Of a stretch of DNA of 52,742 nt, positions 38,894 to 46,763 are shown piece after piece. Both the position numbers and the translations under genes were made by a program. The notes beneath the pieces are model-generated. The model had not been told where the DNA came from. It searched no databases and saw nothing but the letters and a program-made list of their open reading frames with translations. The number at the start of each line of letters is the position of its first letter. Within the stretch, counting starts at the first letter, position 1. This DNA is from a virus: positions 1 through 52,742 of IMG/VR virus record IMGVR_UViG_3300025141_000137; one strand, written 5' to 3'.

Positions 38894-40168
38894 ATGACTA
38901 CGTCCACCCTTCCTATGGCTACTCTCTCTGAGAGTGGTCCCATTGAGAGTAATCTCACCGCTCAAGAGCTTGCCGTAGCCACTGCGCTAATGGCAAACCT
39001 CCCTCCCCTGCTTGTGGGGCGTCCTGGTACCGGGAAGTCTACCTTTATGGCGGCCCTTGTCCAGGCTCTCCAGTACAGGGGACACACCTGGATTCTGACG
39101 CAGATGGACCCCACTGTAATCGGTGGGCTCCCCTACAAGACGACTGTGGAGATGTTCGGGCAGATGCGAGAGGTCGTCAAGCGAGCGCCCCATATCTCCT
39201 TTGTGGCGACGGCCCTGGACACGGAGAATACCTACGTCCATGGCTTTGATGAGTTCAGCAACGCTACCCCTGCTCAGCGGTCAGCATTCCTGGACCTCGT
39301 GACTCGGCGCTACGCTGGGGACTTGCCCCTGCCTGAGAGCACACGATTCTGGGCAGGGATGAACCCTGCTAACTGCGCTGTTGTGTACCATCCTCTCCAG
39401 TGTCCTACCGCTACACGGTGGGTCTGGATTGACTGGGAGCCTGCCTACAATCGGGAAAGCTGGCGGCGTGGAATGCTGGAGGGCTGGCCTGAGCCCAAGG
39501 TGCCGCGTCTCTCTGAGAACTGGCAGGATCTCATTCCCATGTCACGCGCTATGCTCGTGGGCTTTGAGAAGCGAGACCCTACCGTGTTCCACGAGGGGTT
39601 TGTGCTGACAGAGGACGGACTCCACTGCCCTGAGCCTGCAAAGCTGGTGGACTGTCCTACCAGCAACGGGCGTACCCTGGAGATGGCGGCTGTGGCATAT
39701 GCTGCAACGCTGGGGCTGGCAGGGAGTGGCCTGGCCGAGGCTGACATTGAGGCTGTCCGGTCCCTGCTAATCAAGGGCATTCTGGGAGAGGCGACAGGCC
39801 GTGCGCTCGTGGAATACTTTGATGTGGCGAATGAGATCCCCTCTCCTGAGGAGATTCTCGCTGACCCCACTGGCTACGATGTCCAGGGCCTCCGTCCTGA
39901 CCTCCAGTTCTTGATGATCTCCTCCGTCGGTGCCTATGTCCGTGGTCTCGTGGTCAACAAGCGAGACTCCAGCGCTGACGCCTGGGCACGGGCTCTCCGG
40001 TTCGTGCAGCACGTTGATTCTCAGGGTGCTGGGGATCTCGCTATGGTGTGTGCCAGCCTGTTCATAGCTAAAGCGGTCGGTATTCCGACAGGAGCTAAGG
40101 CTCCCAAGGGTACGCTGGCTGTACTGCTGCCCGTCTTGAATGAACTAAAGAGTATCGCTGCTAAGTAG
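38894..40168 (+). CDS. MoxR-type AAA+ ATPase (424 aa)
   Basis: ATG at 38894 behind ACGGAGAC. A Walker A motif GRPGTGKST (about residues 42-50), Walker B-type HGFDEFSNATPAQRSAFLDL and a sensor-type FWAGMNP are all in the expected order for MoxR/AAA_5 ATPases. These act as chaperones together with a von Willebrand A protein, here encoded two genes downstream. The helical C-terminal half is typical for the lid and extension. The pair could remodel a host or phage complex during infection. Confidence 0.75.
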   Translation: MTTSTLPMATLSESGPIESNLTAQELAVATALMANLPPLLVGRPGTGKSTFMAALVQALQYRGHTWILTQMDPTVIGGLPYKTTVEMFGQMREVVKRAPHISFVATALDTENTYVHGFDEFSNATPAQRSAFLDLVTRRYAGDLPLPESTRFWAGMNPANCAVVYHPLQCPTATRWVWIDWEPAYNRESWRRGMLEGWPEPKVPRLSENWQDLIPMSRAMLVGFEKRDPTVFHEGFVLTEDGLHCPEPAKLVDCPTSNGRTLEMAAVAYAATLGLAGSGLAEADIEAVRSLLIKGILGEATGRALVEYFDVANEIPSPEEILADPTGYDVQGLRPDLQFLMISSVGAYVRGLVVNKRDSSADAWARALRFVQHVDSQGAGDLAMVCASLFIAKAVGIPTGAKAPKGTLAVLLPVLNELKSIAAK

Positions 40169-40179
40169 GAGTCCGGTCA

Positions 40180-40221
40180 GACACTGAGACGTCTCACCCA
40201 GGTGTGGGACGTCTCCGTGTC
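40180..40221 (+). other. Nested stem-loop before the 260-aa gene
   Basis: GACAC-t-GAGACGTC (40180-40193) pairs with GACGTCTC-c-GTGTC (40208-40221), with inner CACC/GGTG pairing. The GGAGAC ribosome site and ATG at 40250 follow. The 19 bases TTTCAAGGAGACTGACATG match the leader at 38487. Confidence 0.6.
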
Positions 40222-40249
40222 CGATTCCGGGCATTTCAAGGAGACTGAC

Positions 40250-41032
40250 ATGGGACAGAAGGAGACTGCTGCGTTCTTCCTCTCTGTGAGGGTGCAATGC
40301 GGTGGAGCACTACACAAAATAGGAATCACAACCAAGGGACATTTCGTCATGTGTGAGCATGACATGGAGGAGTTCAAGGTCATGGCGGAGTTCCTCGGAG
40401 ACGGGGACCGCCAGTACAAGGGCGGTAAGAAGGGCGGTGTCCGAGACATCCGTTGCTTCTACGTCCTGGCCCAGTGGAGAGAGTTCTTCAACAGGCGCCA
40501 TGCCTACGAAAAGACTCATTTCCACCAGACCCCGGCTGATCTGCGACCTTTTATGAAGATCGCTGTGGATATCGGCAGTAGGCGTAGGAGGGCTAACAAC
40601 GCCCGCTACGGGGAGGGCCCACAGTGGAAACAGGCCATTACGAGCACGCACATCAAGGCGCATGATCGCCTCACGGATATCCGAAAGCGCAGCCCTATCG
40701 TCAATGAGAGCGGCTACGTTCTCTCCAGCAGGATGACATCGTGCGAGCACCTCCATGGTACGTGGATACGTGCCTCCTTCCGTAGACGGAAGGGTGTGGG
40801 GTACCTCACATACGACCCTGACTTTACCCCCCACGAGGGTCTCCTCACCGGGTACAGGGTCTCCGTCACTGACACCTCCCCCATTGGACGTATCTGTACC
40901 AAGGAAGGGAGGCTGGCTCACCCAGGATTTTCCTGGGATCCGCCCCCTGCGCTGGGCTTTCGCAACGTGTCGGCTATGCGGCACAACTCACCCTGGGCTC
41001 TCGCTGAGAGACCCCTCACCCCTGGAGAATAG
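40250..41032 (+). CDS. Hypothetical protein between MoxR and VWA genes (260 aa)
   Basis: ATG at 40250 behind AAGGAGAC. The N-terminal part is beta-rich (AAFFLSVRVQCGGALHKIGI, then GHFVMCEHDMEEFKVMAE), followed by a basic helical part (KIAVDIGSRRRRANNARYG) and a proline-rich end. It lies between the two halves of the MoxR-VWA pair, so it may be a third component or a target. No family recognised. Confidence 0.5.
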   Translation: MGQKETAAFFLSVRVQCGGALHKIGITTKGHFVMCEHDMEEFKVMAEFLGDGDRQYKGGKKGGVRDIRCFYVLAQWREFFNRRHAYEKTHFHQTPADLRPFMKIAVDIGSRRRRANNARYGEGPQWKQAITSTHIKAHDRLTDIRKRSPIVNESGYVLSSRMTSCEHLHGTWIRASFRRRKGVGYLTYDPDFTPHEGLLTGYRVSVTDTSPIGRICTKEGRLAHPGFSWDPPPALGFRNVSAMRHNSPWALAERPLTPGE

Positions 41033-41034
41033 CC

Positions 41035-42471
41035 ATGTTTGTAGCACCCAACTCTGGGCCAGCCCGCCCTGGCGAGAGCGCCGTCCAGAAAGACCTCCGA
41101 GAACTGCAGGAGCAGATCATGCTGCTGCTGACAAGCGAGGAGTGGGAAGAGGAGGGCCGGCGTAACTTCATGTTTGCCAGGGCCTTCCTTATGAGGAAGT
41201 TCCCATTCACGGGGCGTGCCCTCTCCGCCGTGACTCCTGTGCAGGCCAAGGGCCTGCTGGCTCTGGGAGGCATGGCCTGTGACAAGAACTGGCGTGTGTA
41301 CTACGACCCTGAGTGCTGGCTGAAATACACCAAGATTGAGTGTGCAGCGATGCTTGCTCACGAGGTCTACGGACACCTCCTCGGACGGCACTTCCAACGT
41401 GCCCAGGCTCACCTGGGGTACATGCCTGAGGCTGGAGAACCCCTGCCGCCTCACCTCAAGAAGCAGGCTGAGAAGATCAACCGCGCTCAGGACCTCGCAA
41501 TCCACGGGCTTGAGAGTTGGATACGGGACAACATTCCCAAGGACTCCCTGTTTCCTGAGAAGTATGGGCTCCCCCTGGGGAAGGCCTGGGAGTGGTACTA
41601 CGCCAACCTGCCTGACGATGAGGAGGGCGGCTCTGGTAAGGATCCCGGTGAGGATCCCGGTAAGAATCTGGGCGGTCAGCCTGGAGCCCCGAGCAAGGGA
41701 GGGCCGGGCAAGGAGCGCTGCTGTGGCGGTGGCTCTGGTGCTGGTAATCCTCGGCCCTGGGAGCTCCCTGAGCCTGGGAAGGGCCAGGGTAAGCACGATG
41801 TCCCTGGATTGAACGAGCAACAGGGAGAGCAGGTCCGTCAGGGTACTGCCCAGGATATCAAGGAAGCTCAGAAGGGCGGCAGGCTGCGAGGCTCAGGCTA
41901 CGGAGGCTGGATTGCATGGGCTGACAAGCAGTTGGCTCCTGCTCAGACCCCCTGGCAGACCCTTGCTGCTACCGTCATTCGTCAGCAGCGGATCAAGATC
42001 GGTGCTGATGACTACTCCTGGCAACGTCCCTCTCCTCTCTCCTGGAGCCTGGACGGCATCATCCTCCCCTCTCTCGTCTCGTTTGAATGGACGGCTTCTG
42101 TCGTCCTGGACCAGTCAGGGTCTATGACTGACGATGACGTGGTAGAGAGCCTCTCTGAGGTAGAGGGTCTCGTCCGACAGTGTGGCGCCAAGTGCAATGT
42201 CTACGTCGCCACTGACGGAGTGAATGAGGCTCACCGAGACCTGTCCTCTATGCGGACGCTGCTGGGTAAGCGCCACGGTGGCGGGACGGATCTCCGGCCT
42301 GCCATTGAGGCTGCTGCAAAGGATGACTGTGATCTGCTCGTGGTATGCACGGATGGCTACACGCCATGGCCTGACAAGGCCCCCACTGTGCCCGTGGTTG
42401 TGCTGCTCTTTGGCAATAACTGTGGCAAGGGCCGAGTGCCCTCCTGGGCTACCACGCTGATCTGTGACTGA
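41035..42471 (+). CDS. Metallopeptidase-like/VWA protein, MoxR partner (DUF2201-like), 478 aa
   Basis: The N-terminal domain has the expected helix MLAHEVYGHLLGRH at about residues 106-119, but the spacing is HExxxH (HEVYGH) rather than HExxH. A Gly/Pro-rich linker spans about 190-260. The C-terminal von Willebrand A domain shows the metal-site residues VVLDQSGSM, then GGGTDL and VVCTDGYTPW. Such proteins work with MoxR ATPases as substrate adaptors. The second, canonical HEALH protein at 37883 may supply peptidase activity if this copy is inactive. Confidence 0.7.
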   Translation: MFVAPNSGPARPGESAVQKDLRELQEQIMLLLTSEEWEEEGRRNFMFARAFLMRKFPFTGRALSAVTPVQAKGLLALGGMACDKNWRVYYDPECWLKYTKIECAAMLAHEVYGHLLGRHFQRAQAHLGYMPEAGEPLPPHLKKQAEKINRAQDLAIHGLESWIRDNIPKDSLFPEKYGLPLGKAWEWYYANLPDDEEGGSGKDPGEDPGKNLGGQPGAPSKGGPGKERCCGGGSGAGNPRPWELPEPGKGQGKHDVPGLNEQQGEQVRQGTAQDIKEAQKGGRLRGSGYGGWIAWADKQLAPAQTPWQTLAATVIRQQRIKIGADDYSWQRPSPLSWSLDGIILPSLVSFEWTASVVLDQSGSMTDDDVVESLSEVEGLVRQCGAKCNVYVATDGVNEAHRDLSSMRTLLGKRHGGGTDLRPAIEAAAKDDCDLLVVCTDGYTPWPDKAPTVPVVVLLFGNNCGKGRVPSWATTLICD

Positions 42472-42482
42472 TTAGCGCCGTC

Positions 42483-42590
42483 TCTCCTCCGATTCCCCCT
42501 GGTTGGTTGTCTCCTGGCCAGGGTTGTGAGGAGGGGCGGTGCTCTCGCTTCAAAGGTTGACGTAGGCTCTCCCCCTCTCGGGGAGAGCCT
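42483..42590 (+). other. Stem-loops before the 276-aa gene
   Basis: In the 154-base gap, a looser CCTCC/GGAGG structure is followed by a perfect 11-bp stem AGGCTCTCCCC (42564-42574) / GGGGAGAGCCT (42580-42590) around CTCTC. A CTGTC/GACAG pair follows just before the start region. Confidence 0.55.
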
Positions 42591-42625
42591 CAGTCTGTCA
42601 TTGAAGACAGAACTGGAGAGCCAAA

Positions 42626-43456
42626 ATGAATCTTGAAAAGAACACGCTCCGTGTCAACGGTGTCGTGACCTACTGGTCCCTGTCTGAGGGGCTGTCCCTG
42701 GACTCGCTGCGGGACAACTGTCCTGACTGGTTCAATAAAATGCTGCCTGAGGAGACGGCTCCGCTGGGAGCCCTCAAGCGTGTGCTGACACGGCGCATTC
42801 AGGGCAAGGCGGGTCTCTACCTGCGCCCTGTGGCCCGGGATGGCTATGCCATCATGCAAGAGCACGAGGCTGCTGGGAAAAAGGCTGCGACCGAGCGTGG
42901 TCGTATGCTGCTGCTCCCGCTCCCTGACGGAGGTGTGGGCCTTGCCATGACTCCCTTCCACGAGGGAGTCTTTGCTGATCTCGTGAAGCAGTGGCAGCAG
43001 GAGCGTCGGCGTATCACCGCCAGCGCTCTCGGCACCGCGCTCTCTCGCGCTGTCTTATCTGCCCGGGTGAAGGGCGTGTCCCTACGTCCGTCGGGAGGTA
43101 TCTACTGGGTGAGCGACAATAGCTGTCCCGAGTGGGAGGCCCTCGCTACTGGCATCGAGACCTCTGGCCCTGCGTCTGTCTACCGTATGGGCGTGGCCCA
43201 TGACGCTGAGAGCGTGCGAGCCATCTGCGATAATCTCACGGCTCACGTCGAGAAGGAGATGGAGCAGGTGAATGAGGCTCTCACTGGAGGAGACCTGGGT
43301 AAGCGTGGCCAGAAGACACAGAAGCGTCGGGCCCGCTCCCTGGAGGAGTTGGTCTCTCACGTCGAGGAGACGCTGGAGATCACGCTGCTGGGCCTGCGCC
43401 AGAAGACCACCGAGATTGCCGATGTGGCTGTCCTGGAGACTTTCCTGGAGGGGTGA
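42626..43456 (+). CDS. Hypothetical protein (276 aa), linked to the MoxR module
   Basis: ATG at 42626 behind GGAGAGCC. Mixed alpha/beta N-terminal half (NGVVTYWSLSEGLSLDSLR, then AGLYLRPVARDGYAIM) and a helical, basic C-terminus (GKRGQKTQKRRARSLEELV, then VEETLEITLLGLRQK). It resembles by feel a group of uncharacterised phage proteins (possibly DUF6744-like), but I am not sure. The stop overlaps the next start. Confidence 0.5.
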   Translation: MNLEKNTLRVNGVVTYWSLSEGLSLDSLRDNCPDWFNKMLPEETAPLGALKRVLTRRIQGKAGLYLRPVARDGYAIMQEHEAAGKKAATERGRMLLLPLPDGGVGLAMTPFHEGVFADLVKQWQQERRRITASALGTALSRAVLSARVKGVSLRPSGGIYWVSDNSCPEWEALATGIETSGPASVYRMGVAHDAESVRAICDNLTAHVEKEMEQVNEALTGGDLGKRGQKTQKRRARSLEELVSHVEETLEITLLGLRQKTTEIADVAVLETFLEG

Positions 43457-43725
43457 TGCCCTGCCTCTATGTCTACCCCCTCTCTACGCTCCCTCACCAA
43501 CGAGGGAAGTATCGGTGCCATGTCCCGGGCCGCTGGTTGAAGGACCTGTGGGTCGGGACTGACTACAGCATGTCTGTTACCTGGGCCCGGGATGGGGGGC
43601 CTTTTCGGGGGCATACCCTGAAGCTGACGCCCAGGCTGCTGCCTATGACGTGGAGGGGTGGGGAGCCCCCAGGAGAGGCCATCTCCCATAAGGACTTCTA
43701 TGCGCTGTGCCTCCTGCAGCAGTGA
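43456..43725 (+). CDS. Hypothetical protein (89 aa)
   Basis: ATG at 43456 overlaps the previous TGA, behind GGAGGGG. The product is basic and tryptophan-containing (PHQRGKYRCHVPGRWLKDLW, then TWARDGGPFRGHTL) with a short hydrophobic end. Function unknown. It closes this gene run, as a strong hairpin and a 395-base non-coding gap follow. Confidence 0.5.
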   Translation: MPCLYVYPLSTLPHQRGKYRCHVPGRWLKDLWVGTDYSMSVTWARDGGPFRGHTLKLTPRLLPMTWRGGEPPGEAISHKDFYALCLLQQ

Positions 43726-43731
43726 ATCTCT

Positions 43732-43766
43732 GAGAGCCCCGCCTTTCTCAGAAGGGCGGGGTTCTC
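43732..43766 (+). terminator. Terminator-like stem-loop after the MoxR module
   Basis: GAGAGCCCCGCC pairs with GGCGGGGTTCTC (one G-T pair) over 12 bp around TTTCTCAGAA, directly after the 89-aa gene. The following GAGCGCTTTCTCTATC is only moderately T-rich. It probably ends or processes the MoxR-module transcript. Confidence 0.5.
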
Positions 43767-43854
43767 TGAGCGCTTTCTCTATCACGATCTCTCTTGGAGC
43801 AGCCCCCACAGGGTTTGCCTGTCCACCGAGGGAGTCCGGAGGGAGGCGCAGAAA

Positions 43855-43894
43855 GATTGAATCGTGCAAGCCCGGCCAGGCGCGGGCTTCAATC
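43855..43894 (+). other. Nested stem-loop in the 395-base gap
   Basis: AAGCCCG (43868-43874) pairs with CGGGCTT (43883-43889), flanked by GATTG (43855-43859) / CAATC (43890-43894). It lies between the terminator-like hairpin and the candidate promoter/origin region. Confidence 0.5.
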
Positions 43895-43927
43895 AGTTAC
43901 TCGGAAGTTGGGGGTATAGGAAGCGGG

Positions 43928-43956
43928 TTGTCGCTACCGATACATTAGGGTATAGC
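43928..43956 (+). promoter_or_regulatory. Candidate sigma-70-type promoter TTGTCG-N17-TATAGC
   Basis: TTGTCG at 43928-43933 and TATAGC at 43951-43956 are spaced by exactly 17 bases. The -35 hexamer is part of the recurrent word GTTGTCGCTAC. The whole lies inside a TATAGGAAG (43915-43923) / CTTCCTATA (43964-43972) inverted repeat. It could drive the helix-turn-helix, primase and helicase genes. Confidence 0.4.
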
Positions 43957-43972
43957 CGGCACCCTTCCTATA

Positions 43973-44100
43973 TTGTTCTTCAACTACCCCTTGGAAGAGT
44001 ATCAGATAGATAGGTATTACTTATGCATCTGTTCTATTTTATATACTATATAATAGTAGAAACAGAAAGAAGGCTCATGCCCCCTTCCCCCCTTCCTATT
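43973..44100. other. AT-rich island, candidate replication origin
   Basis: Bases about 43995-44072 are strikingly AT-rich in an otherwise GC-rich genome (TATATACTATATAATAG near 44040). They include an imperfect CTGTTCTA/TAGAAACAG inverted repeat with an inner TATATA-c-TATATA. No gene is seen here. It directly precedes the helix-turn-helix and primase-helicase genes, a common place for a phage origin. It could also just be a promoter region. Confidence 0.4.
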
Positions 44101-44120
44101 CCCTATACAAAGGACCTCTC

Positions 44121-44486
44121 GTGAATACTGATCGTGCAATCGTGAAGCTCGCTATCTCCCGCCTCGCTGAGCGGACCGGCCTGGATGATGGCGCCTACCT
44201 CACTGACCTCATTCTGCGTGAGGCTGAGCGAAAGCTCCCAGACTGGTGGATCATCAAGGTAGGGCTCTCGGCTGAAGCCATCGAGACCGCTGCCTACCAG
44301 ATGGCTCGCGGTGAGAATGCCGTAGGGTTTACCCTCGATGAACTTATCGACTACCTCGGCCTGGAAGCCATCTCCTCCCCTACCCGCAAGGGTCACATCG
44401 CTCAGGTGCTACGAGACGTTGGCCTTGAGCACCGGCTGCGGACTGTCGCTACCGGTCGCAAGGCGTGGCTCTGGGTTGTGAAATAG
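44121..44486 (+). CDS. Winged-helix-like DNA-binding protein (121 aa)
   Basis: GTG at 44121 behind AAAGGA. The second half (FTLDELIDYLGLEAISSPTR, then KGHIAQVLRDVGLEHRLRTV and TGRKAWLW) has the pattern of the winged-helix domain often found at the end of D5-type primase-helicases. The first half is helical (ISRLAERTGLDDGAYLTDL). It lies between the AT-rich island and the primase-helicase gene, so origin binding or helicase loading is a reasonable guess. Confidence 0.5.
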   Translation: MNTDRAIVKLAISRLAERTGLDDGAYLTDLILREAERKLPDWWIIKVGLSAEAIETAAYQMARGENAVGFTLDELIDYLGLEAISSPTRKGHIAQVLRDVGLEHRLRTVATGRKAWLWVVK

Positions 44487-44527
44487 CGCCCTCGCCCTTT
44501 CCTCTACCCCCCACCTACGCTACGATC

Positions 44528-44566
44528 AGCGAACCCCCCTCCCGTACACTCGGAAGGGGGGTTGCT
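44528..44566 (+). other. Strong nested stem-loop before the primase-helicase gene
   Basis: AACCCCCCT (44532-44540) pairs with AGGGGGGTT (44555-44563), with inner CCG/CGG and outer AGC/GCT pairs, ending in a 6-base loop TACACT. It is followed by the GGAGACAC ribosome site. No T-run is present. Confidence 0.6.
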
Positions 44567-44597
44567 GGCTGACTGCTGTTCTTTCTGGAGACACATA

Positions 44598-46739
44598 ATG
44601 GGTTGCTGTTACCCATGGACCCTGTCGCTCTACTCTCAGGGCATCACCAGCGTACTGCCTCATGCAGTGCAAGTCAAGAATGACGCCGATGTCGTTCGCC
44701 TCTTCACCGTGCCGCTGCAGCCTGGGCCCAACGCTGACAAGCGACGGACTCCCTGTTGGTCCCCTGCGATCTATACCGCTGGAGCCCGCCGGAAGAACGA
44801 GAACGTCAACCTCATCACGGCTCTCGTCTACGACTTTGATGACACCTCCGTCTCTCCCAAGGAGGTCCACACGGCCTTGAAGGGAAAGCTGGCTCACGTC
44901 ATCCACACAAGCTGGTCCCACACGGACGATGCCCCGCGCTTCCGGCTCATCCTCCCACTGACTGAGGCCCTGTCCCCAGCCCGTTTTGTCCGTGCTTGGA
45001 CAGCTTGTCTGGCGTGGTTGGGCTACACTGAGGATGCTGACCCCCAGTGTAAGGATCTCGCTCGCCTCTATCTTCTGCCGGCGTCGAGACCTGACAGAAG
45101 CTACGAGGCGTACATGGACCTCACCTCGCCCCCTTTAGATGCGGCTACGCTACCGGCGGCTCCTCCCAAGCCCAAGCCAATCAACTCCCTCCTCTCTCGG
45201 GGGACGGCTCTCGCCCTGTCGAACGGGGTCAACGTCACCGTGGGAGACCTCGTTGCTCAGGGAGAGGGGAAGTATCGCTGCGCCTGCCCGTTTGAGCCGC
45301 AAGCCTCACAGGGTAGCGCCTTCTTCCGCATCCTCCAGGACGGGCGTGCCTTCCTGCAATGCACCTCAGACCGGCACGTCCACCCGGGGCGGAAGTTCTG
45401 GTTGTCGCTACCATCGACGGATCCTCTCTCTGAGGTCCCCTCTGAGCTACGCAGCTACGTGAACAACACCCTTGCCTACTCCGCCCCTCAAGGCGTCTTC
45501 TACCACAGCAAGGATGGGCGCTGGGCCATCGACATGCCCTGGCGCACTGACGCCCTGCACCGGCATCTCATCGGGAAGCTCCCGGAGAAGTGTGGAGCCA
45601 AGCACGCCCGTGCCCTGACGGAGACCGTGCTGCGTCGTCAGGTCTATGGGTTCGGCTACTCCTCCACTGCAAGCTCCATCATTGATGGAGACGAGCCCCT
45701 CCTGAATCTCTACGCCCCGCCCGACGTGGAGCCCACACCAGGACAGTACCCTCGGATCCTGGAGATCCTTGAGGTTCTGACAGACGGAGACCGCAAGGCC
45801 ATGAAGTGGCTCGTCCACTGGAGCGCAGCCCTCGCTCAACGGCCTGAGCGTAGGGGCATGGTCTCTACCCTGGTGATCTCACCGCAGCAGGGCATCGGCA
45901 AGTCCATGTATGGCAACGTCCTTGCCACCATCATCGGACGTGCCAACTCCACGGTTGTCTCTACGAGAGCTCTAAGGGACAGCTTCAACGCCTCGTTCGT
46001 GGCCAAGCTGCTCGTGCTCGCTGACGAGGTAGGCATTCGCTCCTCTCACAAGGACGTGGTCGCAGACCTCAAGGCGTACATCACAGACGAGAGGGTGCAT
46101 TGTGCTGCGCCCTATGCCCCACGTCTTGAGGTAGAGAACCGCATGACGTGGTGGATGACCTCGAATGAGCCACACCCCCTGGTGATCGAGGAGGATGACC
46201 GGAGGTTCACCGTCTTCCTCTGTGGCCACGCGGACCCGCACTACCGAGACATGCTGAGAGGCTGCTTCTCTGCAAGGACAGGGACGTACTCCGACTCCTT
46301 CCTCGCGGAGATTTCCGGCTTCTCCCACGCCCTGCACAAGGTCCGCATCGACTACAGCCTCATCTCCCGACCGCTCTCCTCTCACGCCAAGCGAGAACTG
46401 CAGGGCGTCTCCCTCGGCTCTACCATCGGGTACGTGCGAGAGATGCAGAAGGCAGGGGCGATGGCGATGCTGTCTGGCTACCCACCAGCAGACCCTGCTG
46501 TCTACCGCATCCAACCCACTGACAACTGCGTGCCCTGCGCTGCGCTGTACCACTCCTACCGGACGTGGTGCGACCAGCATGGGCGCAGAGATGTCGCCGC
46601 TGAAGGCCCCTTCAGGCTCAGCGTTGCCCGTACCCCTGATGTCTCTGTCCGCACCGTGACGACAAACGGTCAGCGGATCCGCGTCTACAGCGGTCTGCCC
46701 AAGACAGACGACTCTTCAAATCTCATCGCCATCTCTTGA
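44598..46739 (+). CDS. Primase-helicase, D5/SF3 type with primase-like N-terminus (713 aa)
   Basis: ATG at 44598 behind TGGAGACAC; a longer frame from 44562 starts inside the hairpin. The N-terminal domain shows ALVYDFDD, then VIHTSWSHTDDAPRFRLILP, resembling archaeo-eukaryotic primase-like folds. A CACPF...CTSDRH zinc-binding-like part follows at about 233-273. The C-terminal helicase has Walker A SPQQGIGKSMYG, Walker B-type LVLADEVG and the sensor MTSNEP. It would unwind and prime phage DNA. Confidence 0.75.
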   Translation: MGCCYPWTLSLYSQGITSVLPHAVQVKNDADVVRLFTVPLQPGPNADKRRTPCWSPAIYTAGARRKNENVNLITALVYDFDDTSVSPKEVHTALKGKLAHVIHTSWSHTDDAPRFRLILPLTEALSPARFVRAWTACLAWLGYTEDADPQCKDLARLYLLPASRPDRSYEAYMDLTSPPLDAATLPAAPPKPKPINSLLSRGTALALSNGVNVTVGDLVAQGEGKYRCACPFEPQASQGSAFFRILQDGRAFLQCTSDRHVHPGRKFWLSLPSTDPLSEVPSELRSYVNNTLAYSAPQGVFYHSKDGRWAIDMPWRTDALHRHLIGKLPEKCGAKHARALTETVLRRQVYGFGYSSTASSIIDGDEPLLNLYAPPDVEPTPGQYPRILEILEVLTDGDRKAMKWLVHWSAALAQRPERRGMVSTLVISPQQGIGKSMYGNVLATIIGRANSTVVSTRALRDSFNASFVAKLLVLADEVGIRSSHKDVVADLKAYITDERVHCAAPYAPRLEVENRMTWWMTSNEPHPLVIEEDDRRFTVFLCGHADPHYRDMLRGCFSARTGTYSDSFLAEISGFSHALHKVRIDYSLISRPLSSHAKRELQGVSLGSTIGYVREMQKAGAMAMLSGYPPADPAVYRIQPTDNCVPCAALYHSYRTWCDQHGRRDVAAEGPFRLSVARTPDVSVRTVTTNGQRIRVYSGLPKTDDSSNLIAIS

Positions 46740-46763
46740 TGCGCGACACCACAACGGAGCCCC

